From: Ditylenchus dipsaci | Lineage: Eukaryota > Nematoda > Chromadorea > Rhabditida > Anguinidae | DNA: 64,000 nt | Assembly: GCA_004194705.1 (NCBI GenBank) | Contig: SADC01001005.1 | Span: 62,001-126,000, forward strand | Reading direction: 5' to 3' | In this document: positions 44,314-55,100 of the stretch, piece by piece | Layout of the letters: each line of letters opens with the position of its first letter | How positions within the stretch are numbered: the stretch's first letter is position 1 | Made by a program: the position numbers and the translations under genes | Notes under the pieces: model-generated | Told to the model about the DNA's origin: nothing | Seen by the model: only the letters and a program-made list of their open reading frames with translations | Databases searched by the model: none

Positions 44314-44527
44314 TCGACCAATTCACATAGTCAAACCATTGTTTCATTCGGCAGGTGGGGTTGATGAGAATAAAAAAGTTTGGTGTATTTTTATTATATG
44401 ATTGTCTGGGTCTTATTATCAAACGTTCCACTTCTTCGATTCTTGGGGCTTCTGGATAGACCACGATTGGAGCAATTACTGGCATATTTTCCTCACTGTC
44501 GCTTGATTCGTTTGAGCTGCTCATCAT
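44240..44527 (-). CDS. Acidic N-terminal frame inside the array element, unrecognised
   Basis: The minus frame starts MMSSSNESSDSEENMP, continues EAPRIEEVERLIIRPRQ and then KNTPNFFILI and MKQWFDYVNW. The start resembles the acidic [14 protein letters not shown] frame in the MULE-type element 55542-55985, so both may be remnants of the first exon of a transposase gene. No family is assigned. Confidence 0.35.
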   Translation of the reverse strand: MMSSSNESSDSEENMPVIAPIVVYPEAPRIEEVERLIIRPRQSYNKNTPNFFILINPTCRMKQWFDYVNWSIRQSQIRDFQASVFFYPNLIDSVI

Positions 44528-44696
44528 GCTATCTAAATTACTAATTAATCAGTGTATCGAATGAACCCAGCAATTCAACGGTAGCCAAATGTCGTTTTGC
44601 CGAATGTCGTTTGGGCAAATGTCGTTTTGCCAAATGTCGTTTGGCCAAATGTCGTTTGGCCAAATGTCGTTTTTGCCAAATGTCGTTTGGCCAAAA

Positions 44697-45926
44697 GATA
44701 CAGTTGCGGAAAAAAGTTACCGCCCGATCAGAATTTCCACATTTTTTTGAGAAAAACTGTTTGAATTTAATTATTTTTCAAACGGAAAGGGAAAACGAAA
44801 TAAACAGTCTTGTAGAGAATTTCACGCTCTACAAAACTGGTATTTTTGTTCAAAAGATTCATTTAAAATTTATGCAAAAAAATCGCAAAGTTTGAAACAA
44901 TGCAAAAATAAGGTCACGAAAAAAGTTACCGTCCGATAACATTTTGATCTTTTTTACATGCTTGTCTTCAATGGTGAAAGATTACAGCATACATTTTTTA
45001 AGAGCCCTGAATTTTAGCTGCAATTTAGAAGGTCAAGCTTTTGCTTTAAATTGTTCTGAGAAAACTTATGACCATCAACATAAAAGTGTCGACTTTTAGT
45101 CAAAATCAAAGTAAATGTAAGGAAAATGGTTGTTCGGTCACGTAAATACCACCTATTCTTGAAAATTTTAATATCAAAAGCTAGCATTTAATGCATTTTC
45201 TAAAAGCTCTTTTATTTATCTACAAAATGGCATGTCGACTTCTCTTTTAGAATTAGACAGGGCTAAGAAACGGATGGTTGAAGTTGGAAGAGTTATAAAA
45301 CTCCTCTTTTTACTTCATTTTGGTACATTTTGTTTTTTCCAACTTCAACCATCCGTTTCTTAGCCCTGTCTAATTCTAAAAGAGAAGTCGACATGCCATT
45401 TTGTAGATAAATAAAAGAGCTTTTAGAAAATGCATTAAATGCTAGCTTTTGATATTAAAATTTTCAAGAATAGGTGGTATTTACGTGACCGAACAACCAT
45501 TTTCCTTACATTTACTTTGATTTTGACTAAAAGTCGACACTTTTATGTTGATGGTCATAAGTTTTCTCAGAACAATTTAAAGCAAAAGCTTGACCTTCTA
45601 AATTGCAGCTAAAATTCAGGGCTCTTAAAAAATGTATGCTGTAATCTTTCACCATTGAAGACAAGCATGTAAAAAAGATCAAAATGTTATCGGACGGTAA
45701 CTTTTTTCGTGACCTTATTTTTGCATTGTTTCAAACTTTGCGATTTTTTTGCATAAATTTTAAATGAATCTTTTGAACAAAAATACCAGTTTTGTAGAGC
45801 GTGAAATTCTCTACAAGACTGTCTATTTCGTTTTCCCTTTCCGTTTGAAAAATAATTAAATTCAAACAGTTTTTCTCAAAAAAATGTGGAAATTCTGATC
45901 GGGCGGTAACTTTTTTCCGCAACTGT
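44697..45926. repeat. Near-perfect palindrome of about 1.2 kb
   Basis: From ACAGTTGCGGAAAAAAGTTA to its complement at 45905-45926, both arms of some 610 bases match almost base for base, turning around near 45315 in TTTTACTTCATTTTGG. Such near-identity between arms implies recent formation or gene conversion. The arm sequence is shared in diverged form by 14030-14665 and 40893-41696. No coding capacity. Confidence 0.85.
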
Positions 45927-46850
45927 ACGTTTGCCAAATGTCGTTTTTGCCAAATGTCTTCTAGCCCAAAAAGTCATATTTTGGTCAAAATTTTTTTTTC
46001 AAAAATCAATTTTTTATGTTGCAAAGTGTCACAAAATAACTTTCTTATCGTTTTAAGCACATAAAAAATACTTAGGAGTCATTAAAACTTGATTTTTAAA
46101 TAAGTGAAAAATGCGCCCCCCAGCTAAATAAGTTCCATTTTTCTCACAGATTTTAAGATTTTTTTTATTAAAGGGAGGGGGGATATTGACTCCTATTGAG
46201 GATTTCACCTAGTTGGATTTTTTATATTCTAGCCCTAACTTTTTACCAACTTTCCATCTGTATGATAGCTCAAATGAACGCCCAGAAGCTTGGCTACATT
46301 TTGACACTAAACTTGTAAATAAAAGGAGAAAAAAATAAGGTCTGCAGCCACTGGTAGTCGAACCTGTGACCTAAGGCGATGCGTATATAAAGTTTCCCCG
46401 CCCTTTAAGAAAGTGTTCAGAAATGCTTCTTTCATCTTGTTGAGTAGAAAAAATTGCTTAAAGAGTAATTTTGGGTCATTTTCAAAAAATACCAAATGGG
46501 GGTCAGGTAAATAAGTGAATCTTTACCAGAAGAAGAGTAAGAAGAGTAAGTAGGTAGGCCTGTATGGTGGGTGGTATAACAGTAAAGTGGTTATAAGCAC
46601 CAGTAGGTGGTTATGTAGACCTGAAGAGAGGATAGGTGAAAATTTGGACTCTTCGACGATTTCTATGTACATACACATGAGTAAGAACAAGGATAAATTT
46701 GACCTATAACAGGGCTTTCAAGAAAGAATATTCAAAAAAAAAGATAGACATGAAAAAAGAAATTTTCCGAACTCATTTCTTCAAAAAACTCAAATTCCCA
46801 AACTCATCTTGCCGAAAACAGGATATTTTGAAAAAAGCTCCTCAAAACAG

Positions 46851-47357
46851 GGTGCACATATCGTTTTTGGGAAAAGGGGGCGTACAATCATAAAATGGGG
46901 GCGTTTATAAGAAAAAATTTGCCAAAAAGGGGGCGTCAAACTAATCAAGACAAAAATGAACAAAAATTATATTTTATGACACTTTATTCAGCCAGAAAAC
47001 AATCGAGCCATTCAACAACAACACAAACTCATTTAAACCAATCATATTTCTCACTGGACCTGGCTTTCTTCATTAAATTTTTCTTGGAAAGGAAGTAGTC
47101 GTAAACATCGATGCAATCGAAATCAGTGTTGATCTTGACATAGATGAGAGCATTCAGCGTCTCGAGATTCATCCGGTTCCTTTCGGATAGACACTAGTAA
47201 AATAAGAAAACAATAAAAAGTGCATAAAACCTTTTAAAAGTGGAAACTTTAAGGAAAAACGTTTAATGTTCGCCCCCTTTTTTCAAAATAAAAAGGGGCG
47301 AAATATCCAAAAAGGGGGCGAACGCCCCCAAAGGGGGCGATATGGCACACCCTTTCA
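46851..47357 (-). mobile_element. Deleted hAT-type element
   Basis: The left end CAGGGTGCACATATCG and right end CGATATGGCACACCCT are inverse apart from two bases. Subterminal GGGGGCG and CGCCCCC runs are mirrored. Flanks CTCAAAAC and TTCAAAAT agree at six of eight positions, consistent with an aged 8-bp duplication. It contains the hAT transposase tail. Confidence 0.7.
47029..47194 (-). pseudogene. hAT transposase C-terminal tail
   Basis: After an acceptor TTTTACTAG the minus strand reads CLSERNRMNLETLNALIYVK, then INTDFDCIDVYDYFLSKK and ends WFK-stop. ERNRMxxETLxALIYVK is the end of the hAT dimerisation domain (usual form ERNRL-PE-L--L--IK-N). The rest of the gene is missing. Confidence 0.75.
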
Positions 47358-47518
47358 AAATTTGAATTTCCTTGTAGTTCAACTTAAACAAAACGCCAAG
47401 ATTTTTTTGCGTAAAATTGCAATATTCGGTAGTTTTTAAATTCCCTTTTCTTTTTAAACAATTTTTCGAGTATTTTTTTAAATATTTTTGAGAAAAACTA
47501 TTATCTTGAGCTTAATTT

Positions 47519-47719
47519 ATGCTAAATTTTGATTCAACTCTCAGCTTTAAAGGTTCAGCTAATATTGCTGGCGCAAAAAAATTCATTCAAGACTTTTCAC
47601 GAGCCTTTTGCACACAAATTTTCTCACGAAATCAAGGATTCAAACTAGGCTGCGAGAAAAAAGGCAATCGGAAACAAGTTTATTTGGACGAAACAACTCA
47701 GCAACATCTATATAGCTAA
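47519..47719 (+). CDS. Short open frame, unrecognised
   Basis: Sixty-six codons with polar, Lys-containing composition (GSANIAGAKKFIQDFSRAF, KKGNRKQVYLDE). I see no motif, splice site or neighbour that supports it, so it could be chance or a repeat remnant. Confidence 0.15.
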   Translation: MLNFDSTLSFKGSANIAGAKKFIQDFSRAFCTQIFSRNQGFKLGCEKKGNRKQVYLDETTQQHLYS

Positions 47720-47764
47720 TTTCCATCGAAAACAAAGGATTTATATTCAAACGATATTTCCTCA

Positions 47765-48398
47765 CTAATCAAGAATTTGCAATTCATCAACGCATAATCT
47801 TCGAAACTTCCATCTGGTAGTTAGCGGCGTATGATGATCGGAATCAATTTGTCCGTGAGCTCTTTGAGCGCAATTTCCAAAGGATCTATTTCGCCTAGCA
47901 ATTCGACCATAACCGGAGCACCCCTGGATAAGGTCATAGTTAGCTCACATTAGGACACGAAAGTATGCTAAAGTACTTACATAACGATCTACAGAGGTTG
48001 AGTAACGAGAATTCTGGCTTTTACATACCTGGTCATGAATGGAACAGTGACTCGTTTAGTGATGGCAGTCTTCTGAACTTGCTAAAATATAGTAATTCAG
48101 ATATGTATGGACAAGTGTGTGACAAACGCCATAAATGGTGTTATATCAGGTCAGTGGCGTACGCAGGAATTTCTGACGGGGGGACACCAGGCCATTTTCA
48201 GGCCATTTTACCTACACCGTTTTCGGAAAAATCTGACGGAGGGGGGGGCACGTGCCCCCCCCCTGCCCCCAGCGTACGCCCCTGTATCAGGTGGAAAAGT
48301 TTTACCTCGACGGAAGCCACACGCACTCCATCTTCTTCACCCTGTTCAAGCTTGATGTCATCCATTTGATCATTGTCGCCATAGTCATCCGCATTCAT
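47765..48398 (-). pseudogene. RNA polymerase subunit RPB6 gene copy, disabled
   Basis: Three minus-strand exons: 48398-48306, 48072-47981, 47923-47765. Exon 1 is the acidic head (MNADDYGDNDQMDDIKLEQG). Exon 2 reads KTAITKRVTVPFMTRYVKAR, then ILVTQPL, TAG, IVM. Exon 3 reads [20 protein letters not shown] and KLIPIIIRR, then TAA, LPDGSFEDY and, after a one-base shift, CVDELQILD. The order and content match RPB6 ([49 protein letters not shown]), a shared small subunit of RNA polymerases I, II and III. TAG stands where Gln is conserved and TAA where Tyr is. Retained introns rule out a processed retrocopy. Two stops and a shift argue for a dead duplicate. A hAT MITE has inserted in intron 1. Confidence 0.8.
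48152..48284. mobile_element. hAT-type MITE, 8-bp duplication TATCAGGT
   Basis: 133 bp starting CAGTGGCGTACGCAGG and ending CCAGCGTACGCCCCTG, inverted, flanked by TATCAGGT at 48144-48151 and 48285-48292. The interior holds runs of G and C (GGGGGGGGCACGTGCCCCCC). It lies in intron 1 of the RPB6 copy. Confidence 0.85.
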
Positions 48399-48699
48399 CT
48401 GTTCCACCTGATTGTTGCTGCTTGCTTCCTTTTAGCTGAGACTGCTGCTCTTGATTTAGCCTTCAGCTGCTGCTCATCAGCTTGCTTCACTAAAGCAAAA
48501 GCGCCTTAAAAACAGGTAGAACAAGGAAAAATAGCTTACCCAGACGTATCTTTCCTGCTTTCTTCGCTTGATCACCTGCTCTTTTCTTAGCTAGCGTCGA
48601 GCGTTCATTATCTTTCCATCTTTTCTTGGCTGCGTCTTGACGTATTCCCGAGAGAGCCAGACCATTTTGCTTAGCGCACACTCTTCTGGTGGAGACCAT
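48395..48699 (-). CDS. Lys/Ala-rich basic protein frame upstream of RPB6 copy
   Basis: Two minus-strand exons, 48699-48540 and 48504-48395, with a 35-nt intron (GTAAGC...TTTTTAAG), giving about 90 residues. It starts MVSTRRVCAKQNGLALSG, continues KKRWKDNERSTLAKKRAGD and ends AKRKQAATIRWNR-stop. Its TGA overlaps the ATG of the RPB6 frame (ATGA). It could be a separate small basic protein, a one-base-shifted N-terminal extension of the RPB6 copy, or transposon-related sequence. I do not recognise a family. Confidence 0.4.
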
Positions 48700-51600
48700 C
48701 TTCAGCCCTAAAATTACGATGAATTTGTTTTTGCATGACGTACATCCATTTTGCATTAGCAGAAGTTTTCTATACACCAAAAGAAAGCCCAAAATCTCTT
48801 CTATCGGAATGACCAGATCAATTTTTTAAAGATAGAATTTTAAAAAGTGCAGATCGTTTGAAGCAAACAAGTGGCAATTTTCCGAGTGAAAACAGGGGTT
48901 TTTGCGTTTCCATCTAACTTTTGTATAAAACACCCTAAATTTGTATTTTTTTGTATACGTCTTTGGTACCAAAATGTAGCAAATTTACTCCTTCATCTAG
49001 CCTCCGGTTTTGTTTGAGAAAAATTAGACACAAAAACTTGGCAGGACCTCAATCATGTCAATGAGCGAGGATTTTTTCTAAAAATTTTCACAGAAATTTA
49101 TTGTGGTTTCGAAATTTTAACTGTTTCATGGGCAAGTGATGGCTCATTCGAAAGCCCTGAATGTGAGGAAAATTTTGGGTATGAGAATGCCAAAACCAAA
49201 AATAAAAATACCTCATCAGAAGTATGAAACAAAAACGCCCTGAAATCGACCATTTTCGATAAATTTTCTTTTGGCGCCAAATTTCCCTATTACACTAAGA
49301 TTCAAATTTTGAAAGGTGTGATGGGCACCCTGCCTCAAAACGCAAATGCCGAAAACGAACATTTTTTAAAATGGCGCTTTTTGAAAAAAATAATGCTGAG
49401 AAACAATACAACCTCTTTGCACTACAAATATGGTATAGATTTATTATTGTTATTATGTGCTAGTCAAAGCTAGACTAACTGTGCCTATGTGCGACACAAA
49501 AATAAAAGAGGGACCAGCAATGGTTTTTTCTCCGAAATTTTTTATATCAAAATTTATGTCTCATCGAGCTTTTCAATGTTTCCTGCCTAATTTTCAAAAG
49601 TATCATTAAAGTAATCGACTCTACTAGCGCATACCCCTAACGATTTTCACTTTTTAAATTTAATTAAAAAGTACCCAAATGTATGCCCCAGCCCAGAAAA
49701 AAGTGCGTAACACAGTTATTAGTCACAACTTCCGTACGCTGGCCTACCTCGAGCCTGAGGGTAATCCTAAACTTGTTTTTTCAAAGAGTAGTTACAGCGA
49801 TTTTGAAAAGGCACAATTCTTGGGGGTGTTATTGACTAGTAGCGCAAGTGATCAATATCATATTCGATGATAAACAAGTGATAAATGGAATGGTTCAAAA
49901 AGATTTGCCGGTCCCTGCCATTATTTTCGTTGTCGCGTACGAGCATGCATATTTAATATACACCCTTGTTATCACTTTTAGGAGATTTGAAATCCAAGTG
50001 TTTTTCACATCCAGTGTAATTTTACTACCTACATGCAAAACCAGGTTGGAAAAAATTTGCTGTATCTTAAATCGTGATGGGTCTCCCACTGAGTTTTGAC
50101 TGCATCAGATAATTTTTAATAAAATTATAAAACCGACTATTGTGATGTAAAAACTGATTTTTATCCATTATATTTACTTTTTTCTTCTATTTGATCACGA
50201 AAAAAGTAATTTTTTGAATGCTCGAAAGCGCAGATCAAAGATTAATTAATGTAATTCAATCCTGTCTACGTCTTTACCTAAAAGTCCACTTTGTTAGCCC
50301 TTTTTATTTTAGGTCATAATAAAAATATATCTTGGTGGTTAAAAACCTGAAATAAATTTTCGCCAAATTGAAACCTTTAGTCGCGCTATAATGCACGGAA
50401 AAGTGGATATTTTAGTTAAGCACGTAATCAGAAAAAGTTTTAAATTGATTATATGGCCATCTGCTTCATAATTTTTTAATAATTGACAAGAAAACAAATA
50501 AGTGTTATAAAAGGTTAAAGTCTTCCCCTCTTCTTTTTCGCAATAGATAATTTGGTTTATTGGTTTTTGAGCGATAAGAATATTATGGGTCTCCCTGGTG
50601 TGCCACCACGTTACTACCACTTATAAGCTCTACTCCTGGACTTTGCTCATTTAGCGTGTGTGTGATATTGACTTATTAGGTAATTATTCACAAATAAATT
50701 GATTACGCCCTCTTTGTAGCTTTTTTTTGTAATTTTTTTCTTCTTAGGAATTTCTTGATGCTTTTGCATGTAGTTCTGAAAGTCAGCTTTGAAATAAGCT
50801 ATCAACCAACTTTTAATTATTTCCAAAATTTGGAGGAAAGGGTATTTTTGAGGAAGTAGCTTTCACAAAAAAATTAAAAATCGAAATTAAACATTGTACC
50901 ACTTTTGTTGAATGTTTATCGCCTTTTGTTGCTAATGAATAGGACTTTGACTGAAAAAATAAGCTGGCAGTCTCCAATAATCAGGCACCCTGGGAGGTGA
51001 TTGGAAAATGAACGGACATGCTCGTTGATTAGAAGAAATACGGTAAATGAGCTGATATCTTGTCAAAAAGCTGATTTCAAATGCTATGCGTTCGACAAAA
51101 AATGTTGCAGTCGAACCCATATATAACGACGCCGCGAAAAGTCCCTTCCCGTCTAGGCTCTGACACTTTTTCTATTCTGTATTTCATTTTTTGAATTTTA
51201 TTTAAAAATTTGGACCTGACTAGAAAAACTTCAAGATCCAAGTAAAAAAGTGTCGGGCTCTAGGTGAGGAAGAAATTTTTGTGGTGTTCTTATATAAGGG
51301 TTGAACTGTACCCCAAAATTATCCAAAAGAAACAAATGGCAAAAAGTTTGAAAGTGTGTATTATCAAATTTCAAAAATAAAACAATTCAATCTATTGACT
51401 AATTTGGTAATTTTATTCACAAACAAACTTTGTATTGTACTAGTGACTACACAGTTGGACTACAGATTCCCGCTCTTTTTGTCTTCCTCTTTTTATGTGT
51501 GTGTGTTCAAAACGGGTTTCCTAATTACAATTTGAGGGGTTGCGTAGTCAGCTGTGGTTTCTTATTTTTTTGGTTACTGAGATGTGATGTTATTCAGCTA

Positions 51601-52169
51601 TTCTTTTTTTTGTTCAAGATAGTTAGCTGCTCGAAAGGAAATCGATGATTTGTAATTTTTTCGAATGTAAACATTTGGTTTTGGATTTATTGAGCGAGTT
51701 AAAATGATTTTATTTGGAAATTCAAAAGATTTATGAGGTTTACATGACTGAAAAAAAGTAGGAACTTTTTTAATTTTTTTTGGCAGAACTTTATAATCCG
51801 ATTCATGTCACGAAATCATGTTTTGACCGATTTTATAGATGTTTAGCCACTGAAACGTAAACGTCAGAATGTGTCAAAAGAACATTTTGTTAAAAAAAAC
51901 CCCTTCATTGAAGTTTACCAAGATTATTTAGGAACAAAAATACTTTGTCCATTTATATAACCCTCACTGACGTATTTCATAAAGTCGGACTTGGATGATA
52001 CGTCACCGCAGGAAACTAGCTTGAGTTATGTGTTATCCAGGTGACGTGTTGTCGAAGCTTGCTTGCACATGAGCCTCAGCGATCGTTGAACAAAAACATT
52101 TGAAAAATCTGTATATGATGGCAAATGTTGAAATATTTATGCATTCAGATCTCTTTATTTTTACGTCAA
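48700..52169. other. Long intergenic stretch, repeats but no recognised gene
   Basis: Contains a diverged MITE of the GGACCAGCA family at about 49500-49930, interrupted by an insertion at 49615-49845 with mirrored GACT(C/A)(T/G)ACTAGCGC ends, and a TA-type inverted repeat at 51107-51312 (GCAGTCGAACCCATATATAA and its partner). Open frames at 49679-50099 fall inside these repeats. Elsewhere I see nothing that I can support. Confidence 0.45.
51107..51312. mobile_element. MITE with CAGTCGAACCC termini
   Basis: The left end TTGCAGTCGAACCCATATAT and right end TATAAGGGTTGAACTGTA are imperfect inverses. The interior resembles 310-450 (AAAAAAGTGTCGGGCTCTAG). It is non-coding. Confidence 0.55.
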
Positions 52170-55100
52170 ATGGTAACAACAACATCCACCAACAGCAATT
52201 CCTGCAATGGGGGAGTCGCCGAGAAACACAAGATTGTTGAGCCCAAAAAGAAAAGACACAAGTTCTGGCTGAGCCCTCTGCTAGAATTCGGAGGTTTGAG
52301 CCTATTTTTGGCACTAATCATGGGATCTCCATATTGGCTGAGCATTTCGGTGGCATATTTGCTGGTCAGAATGCTCAGCTCCGACTTTGTGCGCAGATGG
52401 TAAGAATGACCAATTTATTCTTTTTGATTACGTAAATGTAGCAAAATTATAGTGTGAAGACCATGCCAAGGTTTTATTTGATGTGTTGACCTATTTTTCA
52501 AGTATTAAATACATTTGGTTTAGGGATCTGCGGTAATGTTATTTTGTAATTTAACTAGTTTTTGTTACATGCCTTTATCTTCTTTTTAAACTACCTAGGA
52601 GCTGTTGTAAAAAGTGCAAATAGTACATATTTAAGGCTAAGATCTTGATCTGGTAAAACTATTAGAAGATTTCGATGCTAGTATCATATAAACCACCTAT
52701 CCCTCACTAAATTTGGAAAGTGCGACGATTCATAGATTTTCGACGACAATGTTAACAAATATACTTATAAGTATCGGTCAAGGCACCTAATGAGGAAGCG
52801 GTATATGACGCTACCTCTAAAATTTCATAAAACACCCCTCTGGCAAGATTATTGCCGCGTTAATGTCCTAGGCAACCAGAAAAAACGATAGGATACCGAT
52901 AAAATGAGTAACCGGGAACCTCTTTGGTTGGTTCACTTTGGTGAACTAGGGAAAATTTTGATATTTTTTTCTAAAGATCTACCTTGATTTATTTTCTGTT
53001 ATATAACGTTTTTGACTCAAAAATAAATAAATGAGATTTTTTCAGCGGAATTTCCTGCATAGCCAGACTACTTTGGATTGTCAAGAGGGCTCTAAAAAAA
53101 AATAAGGTTTGAATACGGGTCTTATTTGCAAAGCATTTTCACATAGCTTCAAAAATTTAGCCTATCCACGAGCATTTTTTGGATCAAGTCGGGAAGCATC
53201 CGGACAAAGAAGTGAGTTTCTAGAAGTCACACATTTTCTCCGGAAAAATTCGTGTACTTTTAAATGAAACTAACTATTTTCGCTAAGAATTTTTCGTCTC
53301 TGAGACATTCCGGTAGGCGAAATCTCTTTTGATATCTGAATCTCAGAGTAGTTTTATTTTAAATTCTTGGTGCTTAGATATGACCATAAGTTGGACATCC
53401 ATTGATTGAAAATGTCGGCCTTCCAACTTATGGTCAAATTTCAACAACCAAAAAGCGCTCTGTAATTTAGATTCTTGAAATAATTTCATCTACTGAATTG
53501 CCTTAGAAAAAACATTTTTGGTAAACATGGGTATTTTGTAAGTCCATACATCAGAGATCATACGGTACTTGAGTGAAGACATTTCAAATGGACAAGTAAT
53601 AGGGTTTTTTAGTCAGGATTGAACCCGAGCTGGGCCCAGGATCGGTCAGCTACCATTTTGGTTTCCAATCCAGAATTGACACAAGACAGCAAAACTTGTG
53701 ATGAAATTTGAAAAAAAACTGGTGGAGCCCTAGGTCGGGTCAGATTCGAGGGAAATTTATTATTTACACGTCTTTTATTTTTTAAATCTTTACTTCAAGT
53801 AAAATTTTATGTATGCTAACTATATACCAATTTAGTGTGTTGTCCAAGTGGATACTGGAAAAAGTCTCACTTTTCGACAGTTGAACCAATACTCTAACAA
53901 ATATGCTAACTTTTTCAAGGTTTTTAAAGTTTTAGAGCATTAAAAAAAGCTTTGATAATAAAAACTTTAGAGCCGAGACTATCAGAAAGACCAAGTGGTC
54001 GCGCTATTTCTGGAAAACGGCATTGAATTCTTTGCCATCTGGATGGGTCTATCAAAATTAGGAGTGATTACTGCTTGGATCAACACTAACCTTAAGATGG
54101 ACTCTCTAGCCCATTCAATTCAAGTGTCTGGTTGTCAGGCTATAATCACTTCTCCTAACCTTTTGCCTAGTAAATTGCTTCAGTTTTGAAGGTCTTCGGA
54201 TTGGAAAATTTTTGTATTTTTTTTAGCATTGGTGAAAGCTCTGCAACAATCCGAGAATAAGATGGAGCGAAAAATTTATTTGGTGGACGGAACAGGTGAT
54301 GCTGAAGTGCTTAGTAGACTAATAGAAGACAAATCTGTGGAGGAACCACTTAAAACTGAAGGATTAGACATTCAGAGTTAGTTTTTTGTTTTTGTCAAAA
54401 ATAGACAGGTTCGAATCAACTTGAGGGTTGTAACAAGTAACTTGCTTGTCATCCCTAGGGTTGCGTAATGGCAATATTCCCGGAAATATTCCCGGTCCGA
54501 ATCTTAGATTCGGAACGGCGATAGAGAATCGGTCCGAATCTTTTCAAAAATAATTTTTTTAGCTGGAGCACAGAATCTCTAGGTGACCCAAAATACCACA
54601 AAATCATCTTTCGACGTTTCGACATGTTTTTAGGTGGTGGTCGACACTTTTTCAATAAAAAAATTTTTTGATAAAAATTTGAACTTTTGCCTTGGGCGGC
54701 CAAAGTAAACTAACCTGAAAGGTTATCCAGATATATTGAAAACATTCGTACAGGTCTTATTGCAACCCTGGTATTTGCCATCAATAACAGCGACAAAACG
54801 TAATCAAAATAACTGTACTGCCGATTTCTCATCATCCAACGAAATAAGATTTTAAAAAATTATACAAAACATAAAACATTTTTATATAAAAACTCATTGG
54901 CAGGCATTCTTTGCTATATCTACACCAGCGGAACTACCGGCAACCCAAAAGCCGCAATTATCAAGCACTATCGCTATTACATGTTAGTCAAACAGATTGT
55001 TTTTTATACAAATTATGCAAATTTCAGGATGGCTAGCGCTGCCAAATGCGCCTTTATCAAAGAAGGGGACAGAATTTACATCACTATGCCTATGTTCCAC

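Larger units (their letters stand above)
43931..45963. mobile_element. Element with AAAACGACATTTGGC arrays in its termini
   Basis: The left terminus starts GGCTAGGAGACATTTGGC and has seven units of AAAACGACATTTGGC (43948-44048). The right terminus has the inverse unit GCCAAATGTCGTTTT at 44583-44695 and again at 45929-45955, ending AAGACATTTGGC-type inverse and CTAGCC. The palindrome 44697-45926 is inserted into the right terminus. Two protein-like frames lie between the arrays. Confidence 0.65.
42950..46515. mobile_element. Composite ~3.6-kb foldback structure
   Basis: Outer arms 42950-43560 and 45960-46515 are imperfect inverses: TTTACGCTGACCCCCCATTT is mirrored near 46495, GCGCATTTTTCACTTATT near 46103, and AAAACGATAAGAAAGT near 46040. 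Within lie the repeat copy 43610-43885, the array element 43931-45963 and the long palindrome 44697-45926, like nested shells. Confidence 0.6.

Noticed and set aside
49679..50099. Two overlapping plus-strand frames as a gene
   Set aside because: They lie inside a GGACCAGCA-family MITE and its insertion, with no splice or domain support.
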